64,000 bases of DNA, taken from positions 1,240,001-1,304,000 of the forward strand of contig NZ_OX336253.1 of assembly GCF_946902045.1 (NCBI RefSeq), read 5' to 3'. The DNA is from Neisseria sp. Marseille-Q5346. Its GTDB lineage: Bacteria > Pseudomonadota > Gammaproteobacteria > Burkholderiales > Neisseriaceae. A program made the translations under genes and the position numbers. The notes beneath the pieces were generated by a model. It was not told the origin of the DNA, did no database searches, and worked only from the letters and a program-made list of their open reading frames with translations. Shown here one piece after another: positions 21,992-28,821 of the stretch (position 1 is its first letter; each line of letters starts with the position of its first letter).

Positions 21992-22171
21992 CTAGAAAAT
22001 CATCGTATTATCGTGCGTACTAATCTGCAACACCAAACCACCTTGTCCTGACTCACCAAACCTTACATATCCATTTGAAAAATTGCTGCTAACTGTTCCA
22101 ATCGCAGTAAGTTCAACTGCATCAATCTTAGCGACTTCACCAATTTTTCCGCTATATATTTCTGCGAATAT
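21992..22171 (-). pseudogene. Fragment: C-terminal part of an unrecognised protein
   Basis: On the minus strand a 59-codon open frame without any start codon ends in TAG. It reads as a plausible protein end, with segments such as GKIGEVAKIDAVELTAIG and NGYVRFGESGQGG. A stop codon lies directly upstream in the same frame. The lack of a start and the protein-like composition suggest the remnant of a decayed gene, or a gene with a frameshift. The family is not recognised. Confidence 0.35.
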
Positions 22172-22257
22172 TTATGTAAGACTCCTTTTTTATTGGTTTC
22201 TATGATTAAACTTTTTGCGTAGATAATTGATTAGGTTCTAAACTTTGTATGTGTGGT

Positions 22258-22286
22258 TTGACAAGCACACTTCCTTTTGTCATAAT
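22258..22286 (+). promoter_or_regulatory. Sigma70-type promoter in AT-rich patch
   Basis: A perfect -35 TTGACA, a 17-nt spacer and -10 CATAAT stand 13 nt before a small plus-strand frame. It could also drive the exported protein at 22676. Confidence 0.6.
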
Positions 22287-22299
22287 AAATAACAAACTA

Positions 22300-22383
22300 A
22301 TGAGGTCCAAGAAAAAATTAGTCTCGTTATATGCGTTACTTCTTGTTCCAGTATATTCTTTAGCATATTGTTATATTTTATAG
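22300..22383 (+). CDS. Possible 27-residue hydrophobic peptide
   Basis: A short frame starts MRSKKKLVSLYALLLVPVYS and ends with TAG. It looks like a signal peptide or single membrane segment: a basic start followed by a hydrophobic run. It lies just downstream of a good promoter but has no strong ribosome-binding site. It may be a real small membrane peptide, or the first exon-like remnant of an exported protein cut by a stop codon, since the next 200 nt continue to hold open frames (22424-22609). Confidence 0.3.
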   Translation: MRSKKKLVSLYALLLVPVYSLAYCYIL

Positions 22384-22423
22384 CTACACCATTTGAAATA
22401 AAAATAATTATTAATACTCGCAG

Positions 22424-22609
22424 GTGCTACTTATATGGATGAGTATAACACTCAAACTCGATTACCTGGCCTCAAGAAACTATGAAGATAGAGAGTTCGA
22501 CCCATACTACTGCCCAAGTATGAAATGTAAATATCTGGAATATGAAGACTCAACGTATCGGAAGCATATTTTATACATTAGGCACAGATTCGATAGGGAG
22601 TCAATTTAA
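22424..22609 (+). CDS. Possible small protein, unrecognised
   Basis: A 61-codon frame from a GTG start, or 56 codons from an ATG at 22439. It encodes a charged, tyrosine-rich sequence (for example YEDREFDPYYCPSMKCKYLE) with two cysteines. It has no recognised family and no clear ribosome-binding site. It may be a decayed remnant belonging with the frame at 22300. Confidence 0.25.
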   Translation: MLLIWMSITLKLDYLASRNYEDREFDPYYCPSMKCKYLEYEDSTYRKHILYIRHRFDRESI

Positions 22610-22675
22610 TAGGATGTGTAACTAATTTAGTTGTTTAGATTATTAACTTAGATATTTTATAAAGGGAGTGTTTGA

Positions 22676-23122
22676 ATGTACCGTAATCATAAATTATTTC
22701 TTACTACTATTTCTGCAATTTTATTGTTGACCTCACCACATACCATGGCTGAGGTTAGCACTGTAGATAATAGTGGAGCAACATGGTCAATTATCAAAAC
22801 TCAAAAGCAAGGTCATTCTCGAATGGTTTGGGTAAAAGTAAGCGAACACCCGTCTGTTGCCGATCAAATGAAATGTAAACCTCTACCCTATTATGGTCCA
22901 AATGCAGGTGAGCTTGTCCAACAAGGGAAAAGTTGTATCTATACACCTGCATATACAATGGATCAATATTTTTTAAATTGCATGGGTAACTATTCACAAC
23001 AAACAAAAATTCGTTACCGTAGAAATGGCACGGTATTCAATCAGGAAAATTATCCAAATTACAGTTATCCTATTGTACCAACCTCAATGATGGACTGGGT
23101 TGAATCAAATGTTTGTAAGTAA
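22676..23122 (+). CDS. Exported hypothetical protein, 148 residues
   Basis: The product is not recognised. It has a clear Sec signal peptide (basic MYRNHKLF, hydrophobic core, cleavage likely after THTMA-type Ala near residue 25) and a mature part of about 120 residues with four cysteines (KCKPLP, KSCIY, LNCMG, SNVCK), so two disulphides in the periplasm or outside are plausible. A good AAAGGGAG site precedes the ATG. The gene is AT-rich relative to neighbouring rsmD and topA and has no uptake sequence within, both signs of acquired DNA. It ends near a bidirectional DUS terminator shared with topA. Confidence 0.65.
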   Translation: MYRNHKLFLTTISAILLLTSPHTMAEVSTVDNSGATWSIIKTQKQGHSRMVWVKVSEHPSVADQMKCKPLPYYGPNAGELVQQGKSCIYTPAYTMDQYFLNCMGNYSQQTKIRYRRNGTVFNQENYPNYSYPIVPTSMMDWVESNVCK

Positions 23123-23211
23123 TTTAACTTTATAATATAAATTCATTATGGTAATTGTTTCCCTATAACTCCCTATTGGAGTTAATTAAATGAATTTATA
23201 TAACTGCAAAA

Positions 23212-23242
23212 AGGCCGTCTGAAGATGATTTTCAGACGGCCT
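23212..23242. terminator. Paired DUS terminator between the exported protein and topA
   Basis: Inverted uptake sequences with a 7-nt loop, an A run on the left and a T run on the right, between converging genes. It serves both. Confidence 0.85.
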
Positions 23243-23260
23243 TTACTATTCATTAACCAA

Positions 23261-25567
23261 TTATTCCTTCGGTGCAGGCGGTTCGATCTGCTCTTTCCAG
23301 CCGCATTCTTTTTGCGGGCAGACTTTTTCCACACCCCAGCGTTTGGTGGTTTTGATGGTCAAAACCGGCCACGCGCATTTTGGACAGGTTTCTGCAATGG
23401 GTGGATTCCAAGTAGCGTAGTTACAATCCGGATAGGTGCTGCAGCTGTAAAACAGTTTGCCGTAGCGGGATTTACGCTCGACGAGGTTGCCTTTTTTACA
23501 TTGTGGGCACTGGACGCCGGTATCTTTCGGTTTTTCCAGCGGTTCAACGTGTTTACATTTCGGATAGTTGGCGCAGCCGATGAATTTGCTGCCAGTGCGG
23601 CTGTATTTGTACACTAGGCGACCGCCGCATTTAGGGCATTCGCGTCCGTCGAGTTCGGCTTGTTCTGCTTCCGCTTTGGCGATGCGTTCAGCAGCTTCTT
23701 CGGCAGTTTCGTTGACGTTGCGCGTATAGCTACACTCGGGATAACCGGCACACGCAACGAAACGACCCATTTTGCCGAACTTGATTTGCAGTTTGTGTTC
23801 GCCGCATTTCGGGCAGGTTTCGTCAAGTTCCTGCGTGGTAAATTTGGCGCGTTCGATGCCCTCTTTTTCTTCCACTTGCTTGATAAACGGCTTCCAGAAT
23901 TTGTCCATCACGGGAATCCATTGGCGTTTGCCGTTGGCAATTTCGTCAAGCTGGTCTTCAAGTTTGGCAGTGAAGTGGTAATCGACGTATTGGGCGAAGT
24001 GTTCGGTCAAGAATTTATTGACGATGTCGCCTGTGTCGGTAGGCATGAAGCGTTTTTGCTCAAGGGTAACGTATTCGCGGTCTTTGAGCGTGGAAATGAT
24101 ACTGGCATAGGTTGAAGGGCGGCCGATACCGTATTCTTCGAGGGCTTTAACCAGCGTGGCTTCGTTGTAGCGCGGCGGCGGAGTGGTGAAGTGTTGCTCG
24201 CCGTAGAGTTTGTCCACAGGCAATTTATCGCCTTCGCTCATTTCGGGCAGTTTTTTGCTGTCTTCGCTCTCTTCGTCGTCGCTACTCTCTTCGTAAACGC
24301 TGAGGAAGCCTGCGAAGGTTTGCACTTGTCCGGTTACACGGAACATGCCTCTGCCGACGCTAATATCGACGGTGGTTTGGTCAAATTTGGCGGGTGTCAT
24401 CTGACAGGCGACAGTACGTTGCCAAATCATTTGGTATAGTTTGAACTGGTCTGCGCTCAGAAAAGGTTTGACGCTTTCGGGCGTACGGTACACGGAAGTT
24501 GGGCGGATCGCTTCGTGGGCTTCTTGGGCGTTTTTGGATTTGGTTTTGTACTGCTTGGCCGAACTTGGCAGATATTCTTTGCCGATTTTGTTTTCGATGT
24601 AATGGCGGATTTCAGTTAACGCTTCATCAGCCAAATTCACGCTGTCGGTACGCATATAGGTAATCAGACCAATGGCGCCCTGCCCTACGTCTATACCTTC
24701 ATAAAGCTGTTGGGCGGTACGCATGGTGCGGTCGGTGGTGAAGCCGAGTTTGCGCACGGCATCCTGCTGCATGGTAGAAGTGGTGAACGGCGCGGCAGGA
24801 TTGCGGCTGCGCTTTTTCTTTTCAATGGCGGTAACGACGGCCTCTTTGCCTTCGAGTTCTTTCAACACTTCGGCTTGAGCGGCTTCGTTCGGCAGGTCGA
24901 ATTGTTCGAGTTTCGCACCGTTGTATTGGGCCAGTTTGGCGGTAAACTTACTGCGGCCTTTGTGGCTGTCGAGATGTACCGTCCAATATTCCTGCGCTTC
25001 AAACGCTCGGATTTCGTTTTCGCGTTCGCAAATCAAACGCAAAGCAGGGCTTTGTACGCGGCCTGCGCTCAAACCGCGGCGGATTTTTTTCCACAACAAC
25101 GGCGAGAGGTTGAAACCAACCAGATAGTCCAAAGCGCGGCGGGCTTGTTGCGCATCGACCAAGTCCATTTCGATTTCGCGCGGATGGGCAACGGCATCGA
25201 GCACGGCGTTTTTGGTAATTTCGTGGAACACGACACGCTGCGGCTTGATGTTTTTCAGGCCGCGTTTGGATTTGAGGATTTCCAAAAGATGCCAAGAAAT
25301 GGCTTCGCCTTCCCTATCCGGGTCGGTTGCGAGGTAGATGTTTTCAGCTTCTTTGGCACCGGCAACGATGGCATCAACGTGTTTGCTGTTGCGGCTGATC
25401 AATTGGTATTTCATGGCAAAGCCATTGTCGGGATCGACTGCTCCGCTTTTCGGAACCAAATCGCGGACGTGGCCGTAAGACGCCAAGATTTCAAAATCAC
25501 CGCCCAGATATTTCTTCAGGGTTTTGGCTTTGGACGGGGATTCGACGATTAATAGGTTTTTCGCCAT
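23261..25567 (-). CDS. topA: DNA topoisomerase I (type IA)
   Basis: TopA relaxes negative supercoils through a transient 5'-phosphotyrosine bond. The 768-residue product starts MAKNLLIVESPSKAKTLKKY (Toprim domain, with DPDREGEAISWH near residue 120) and has the active-site tyrosine in the YMRTDS motif. The C-terminal region carries four zinc-ribbon-like modules (CPKCG, CPKCG, CPQCKKG, CPKCAW, each with a second Cys pair). It precedes smg/dprA in opposite transcription order (smg and dprA lie upstream), and the gap contains one DUS. Confidence 0.97.
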   Translation of the reverse strand: MAKNLLIVESPSKAKTLKKYLGGDFEILASYGHVRDLVPKSGAVDPDNGFAMKYQLISRNSKHVDAIVAGAKEAENIYLATDPDREGEAISWHLLEILKSKRGLKNIKPQRVVFHEITKNAVLDAVAHPREIEMDLVDAQQARRALDYLVGFNLSPLLWKKIRRGLSAGRVQSPALRLICERENEIRAFEAQEYWTVHLDSHKGRSKFTAKLAQYNGAKLEQFDLPNEAAQAEVLKELEGKEAVVTAIEKKKRSRNPAAPFTTSTMQQDAVRKLGFTTDRTMRTAQQLYEGIDVGQGAIGLITYMRTDSVNLADEALTEIRHYIENKIGKEYLPSSAKQYKTKSKNAQEAHEAIRPTSVYRTPESVKPFLSADQFKLYQMIWQRTVACQMTPAKFDQTTVDISVGRGMFRVTGQVQTFAGFLSVYEESSDDEESEDSKKLPEMSEGDKLPVDKLYGEQHFTTPPPRYNEATLVKALEEYGIGRPSTYASIISTLKDREYVTLEQKRFMPTDTGDIVNKFLTEHFAQYVDYHFTAKLEDQLDEIANGKRQWIPVMDKFWKPFIKQVEEKEGIERAKFTTQELDETCPKCGEHKLQIKFGKMGRFVACAGYPECSYTRNVNETAEEAAERIAKAEAEQAELDGRECPKCGGRLVYKYSRTGSKFIGCANYPKCKHVEPLEKPKDTGVQCPQCKKGNLVERKSRYGKLFYSCSTYPDCNYATWNPPIAETCPKCAWPVLTIKTTKRWGVEKVCPQKECGWKEQIEPPAPKE

Positions 25568-25600
25568 TGTTGTTCTCTTTTGGATGTATTGGATTTATGT

Positions 25601-25612
25601 TTCAGACGGCCT
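25601..25612 (-). repeat. DUS (single copy) between smg and topA
   Basis: A perfect AG-type copy, with a degenerate second arm (TCCGTCTGAA) about 10 nt further. Together they may form a weak stem after the smg stop. Confidence 0.8.
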
Positions 25613-25640
25613 TTATTATTGAGTCCGTCTGAAAAAAGGT

Positions 25641-26096
25641 TTAGTGCATCACGTTTTGTCCGGTCAACGCACTCATCAAGTCATCGCCTATCAGGACGGG
25701 CAATTCGCTCTTGTGCATCCACAACACCAACAATACCAACACTTTGGCGGTATCGAGGGTAATTTCGTCCGATGGAATGTGCATCAGAGCGTGAATGACG
25801 ATTTCGCGTTGCTCATAAGTAATTGCGTGTTCGGTAACCAAATATTGCATCAAGCCCATGACTTCCTGCGGCAGGTTTTCAGCTTCTTCACGACAGAATA
25901 CGCGCAGGGAGTCGCTGTTAAACGGCTCGGCATAGAATTCGGACGTATTGAACAAGACTTCCATCATCATCAATGTATTGCCGATTTCCGTAGCATCAAA
26001 ACCCGCATCTTCCAAGAGGCGACCCAAGTCCTCCGGAGGCGGACAATTGTCGAAATCTTGGAAGTGTTCGATTAAATAGGCAATGACTTCGGTCAT
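25641..26096 (-). CDS. smg: Smg family protein (DUF494)
   Basis: A 151-residue acidic protein of the Smg/DUF494 family, starting [15 protein letters not shown] and containing [19 protein letters not shown]. The family is of unknown function and is nearly always found next to dprA (smf) and topA, as here. No signal peptide or membrane segment is seen. It follows dprA by 24 nt, so the two are probably co-transcribed. Confidence 0.88.
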   Translation of the reverse strand: MTEVIAYLIEHFQDFDNCPPPEDLGRLLEDAGFDATEIGNTLMMMEVLFNTSEFYAEPFNSDSLRVFCREEAENLPQEVMGLMQYLVTEHAITYEQREIVIHALMHIPSDEITLDTAKVLVLLVLWMHKSELPVLIGDDLMSALTGQNVMH

Positions 26097-26120
26097 GCTG
26101 GTTCCTTAAATATAGATAAT

Positions 26121-27311
26121 TTATGCTTTGACACGCTGATAACGGCCGCCCGGTAAGGCGGCAACGATACCGTCAAGTTCGTATTCCAAAAGCTGTGCGT
26201 ACACGTCTGCCGCTGCCGTATTAGTTTGTTGCGCTAAAATATCGGGGTGTATCGGGTCGTAACCCATTGCTTCCAATAAAGCGCTTGTTGATGGGGCGGC
26301 AGATAGGTTTTCAGACGGCCTTTGCGGTTCATCCGCTATTGTTTTTTGTTGCAGATGTTTGGTTTGATCGTTTTTCAGTTTTACCGTCTTATTTATAGAA
26401 TATGATGGAACAGGCGTATTTTGCAATAGCTGCGGACACTCATGGAGAATATCGTCCAGACATTCCACCAGTTTTGCCCCGTCTTTAATCAGCTTGTGAC
26501 AGCCTTTACTGTGCGGATTGTCTATCGAACCGGGCACCGCCATCACTTCGCGCCCCATCTCCGCCGCCAGCTTGGCGGTAATCAATGAGCCGGATTCCAA
26601 TGCCGCCTCAACCACCAATGTCAGCTGCGATAACGCGGCAATCAGACGGTTGCGGCGCGGAAAATTGCCTGCAAACGGACGCGTGTCTAAAGGGAACTCG
26701 CTGACAATCAATCCTTTTTCAGCAATTTCATAAGCAAGGTTTTTATTGGACGGCGGATAAATGCGGTCTATACCGGTTCCCCAGACGGCAATGGTACCGC
26801 CATCTGCCTGCAATGCGCCTTGATGGGCGGCGGTATCGATACCCGAAGCCATACCCGATACGACGGGAATGCCTTTTTCACTCAATGCCCTGCCGAAATC
26901 TTTGGCAATCCGCATTGCCTGCGGCGTGGCATGGCGACTGCCGACAATCGCGGCAGACGGTGTGTGCAGCAACCCTGCATTGCCGCGTAAAAACAAGACC
27001 GGCGGCGCGGTAATGCCTTGTGTCAGCATTTCGGGGAAATCATCATCTTGCAGCAGCAACAGACGGCAACCGTCCTGCATTTCCCATTGTAAAGCGGCTT
27101 CGGCAGACTGCTGCGCCAAAGCCCGTTTGTCCGCATTACTCCATGACTCGGCAGCCTGTTTATGGCGCACCAACGCGGCTATTCTATCTGCCGGCGCATT
27201 CAAGGCAGCTTGTGCACTACCGAATTGCTGCAACAGTACCAAAAAACTTTCTGCGCCGATATAGGGCGTAAATGCCAGTTGCAACCAAGCAAAACGCTCG
27301 TTTTCCGTCAT
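26121..27311 (-). CDS. dprA: DNA processing protein DprA (Smf)
   Basis: DprA protects incoming single-stranded DNA during natural transformation and loads RecA. The 396-residue product has the Rossmann-fold motifs IVGSRHATPQAMRIA, GMASGIDTAAHQGAL and PLDTRPFAGNFPRRNRLIA, and a C-terminal winged-helix-like (DML1) region around residues 340-396. A linker rich in Gln/Lys/Pro (about 300-340) contains an uptake sequence within the gene. The ATG start is preferred to an upstream TTG. It is upstream of smg in the same direction. Confidence 0.95.
   Translation of the reverse strand: MTENERFAWLQLAFTPYIGAESFLVLLQQFGSAQAALNAPADRIAALVRHKQAAESWSNADKRALAQQSAEAALQWEMQDGCRLLLLQDDDFPEMLTQGITAPPVLFLRGNAGLLHTPSAAIVGSRHATPQAMRIAKDFGRALSEKGIPVVSGMASGIDTAAHQGALQADGGTIAVWGTGIDRIYPPSNKNLAYEIAEKGLIVSEFPLDTRPFAGNFPRRNRLIAALSQLTLVVEAALESGSLITAKLAAEMGREVMAVPGSIDNPHSKGCHKLIKDGAKLVECLDDILHECPQLLQNTPVPSYSINKTVKLKNDQTKHLQQKTIADEPQRPSENLSAAPSTSALLEAMGYDPIHPDILAQQTNTAAADVYAQLLEYELDGIVAALPGGRYQRVKA
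26310..26321 (-). repeat. DUS inside dprA
   Basis: A perfect AG-type copy in the variable linker of a competence gene, translated as part of the protein. Confidence 0.85.
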
Positions 27312-27339
27312 CAATCTGTTCCCTTTTCATAATGTTTTT

Positions 27340-27374
27340 TTCAGACGGCCTGAAGTAAATCAAGGCCGTCTGAA
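27340..27374. terminator. Paired DUS hairpin upstream of dprA
   Basis: Two inverted uptake sequences with an 11-nt loop lie between the ntrX terminator and the dprA start. It is in the dprA leader region. Confidence 0.6.
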
Positions 27375-27483
27375 AATTTTATTGATATAAAACTTCTGTC
27401 GGCTTAAAAGGCAAAATAACAATGCCTAGCCATATTATTATTTTTATAAAGTATTGCTTGTCTAAGCAAACTGTCAAATGACG

Positions 27484-27520
27484 ATGCCGTCTGAAAAACC
27501 TGATGGCTTTCAGACGGCCT
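27484..27520 (-). terminator. Paired DUS hairpin after ntrX (AT/AG mixed)
   Basis: One arm is an AT-type DUS and the other an AG-type DUS. The stem begins 27 nt after the ntrX stop and should end the def-to-ntrX transcript. Confidence 0.75.
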
Positions 27521-27546
27521 CTTTTGTGTTTGAACCGATATTGCGC

Positions 27547-28821
27547 TTATTCTTCGGATTTGTCGGCGCTGCGGCGCGATACGCTGATACCGAGTTGTTT
27601 GAGTTTGCGGTAAAGGTGCGTACGCTCCAAACCGACCTTTTGCGCCACGCGGCTCATATTTTGGCCTTCTTGGGCGATGTGGTACTCAAAGTAGCGGCGC
27701 TCGACTTCTTCCCTCAATTCGCGCAAAGGCATATTGAAATTGAAGCCGCCGATGATTTCTGTTGCCGTCGCGTTTTCCTTCTGACCCAAAGCCACGGCAA
27801 CAGCCTGCTCGTCCACTTCTTTGCCGTCCGACTCCAACATGATGTTTTTCACCGTTTCGGCAAGCTGGTCGTAATTGCCCGGCCAATCGTATTGGCGCAA
27901 AACCACCAACGCGCTGTCGCTGAATTTTACCGGCTGGATTTTTTGACTTTCGGCCAAATCGGTCATAATGCGGTTGATTAAAAAGACGATGTCGTCCGGT
28001 TGGCTGCGCAAAGAAGGAACATTGATACGCTCTTTCAACAGCTCCGCCAGTCGGCCGGCAACGACGTCATCGGCGCTCTCACCGCGTTTAAAGCCGCATG
28101 AAGCGATTACACGGACATTGTAGCGGTCGGCTTTCTCCAGCAAGAAAGCAATGCCGTTTTGGATATTTTTGCTGTAACGGGCAATATCGCCAACATACAA
28201 AATGCCGCCTGATGCCTTTTGCAACAGCTCCATCGGCGTATCGACAATGTGTTCGACACGGTCGGTTGCCACCCAAGGCGTACCGCTTTTGTGCAGATAG
28301 CGGGCGACAATCTCAAACGGCGAGCCTGCCTCACCGGCCAACAACAGCGGGCGGTTGTGTTTGGCGGCCGCTTCAATGCTGCCGTTCATTTCTTGAATGA
28401 CGGAGCTGTTGCCCAGTTTGTCCAAAGTCATGCCGGAGGCCGTCTGAACTTCGCCATGTTTCAAGGCGCGTTCTACTGCGGACAAGAGTTTTTGCAGGGC
28501 AATCGGTTTTTCCAGAAAATCAAGCGCGCCGATTTTGGTGGCTTCAACCGCGGTGTCAATACTGGCATGGCCGCTCATCATCACCACAGGCATATTGAGT
28601 TGGCCGTTTTTCGCCCACTCTTTCAACAAAGTGATGCCGTCGCAATCGGGCATCCAAATGTCCAGCAATACCATGGCCGGACGCGTTTGATAACGCAATT
28701 GGCGCGCTTCTTCGGCATTTTCAGCCAAAGTAACGGTATAGCCTTCGTCTTGAAGGATTTCGGAGAGCAGGTCGCGGATGCCTACTTCATCATCTACAAT
28801 CAAAATATCACTGCTTCGCAT
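27547..28821 (-). CDS. ntrX: Response regulator NtrX, with degenerate AAA+ domain
   Basis: The partner regulator of NtrY. In Neisseria the pair is linked to control of respiration genes. The 424-residue protein has an N-terminal receiver domain (LIVDDE, phosphoacceptor Asp54 in LLDIWMPD, Lys in LEKPI), a central AAA+-like domain and a C-terminal Fis-type helix-turn-helix (MSRVAQKVGLERTHLYRKL). The central domain has lost key features: the Walker A region reads GEAGSPFE in place of GExGxGKE, and no GAFTGA loop for sigma54 is found. It therefore probably works as a plain DNA-binding regulator. The start overlaps the ntrY end by 14 nt. Confidence 0.92.
   Translation of the reverse strand: MRSSDILIVDDEVGIRDLLSEILQDEGYTVTLAENAEEARQLRYQTRPAMVLLDIWMPDCDGITLLKEWAKNGQLNMPVVMMSGHASIDTAVEATKIGALDFLEKPIALQKLLSAVERALKHGEVQTASGMTLDKLGNSSVIQEMNGSIEAAAKHNRPLLLAGEAGSPFEIVARYLHKSGTPWVATDRVEHIVDTPMELLQKASGGILYVGDIARYSKNIQNGIAFLLEKADRYNVRVIASCGFKRGESADDVVAGRLAELLKERINVPSLRSQPDDIVFLINRIMTDLAESQKIQPVKFSDSALVVLRQYDWPGNYDQLAETVKNIMLESDGKEVDEQAVAVALGQKENATATEIIGGFNFNMPLRELREEVERRYFEYHIAQEGQNMSRVAQKVGLERTHLYRKLKQLGISVSRRSADKSEE
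28437..28448 (+). repeat. DUS inside ntrX
   Basis: A perfect AG-type copy in the coding region, between the receiver and central domains. Confidence 0.85.

Noticed and set aside
25567..25640. Inverted DUS-like pair after smg as a full terminator
   Set aside because: The second arm reads TCCGTCTGAA and breaks the core, so it is listed only as a single DUS.
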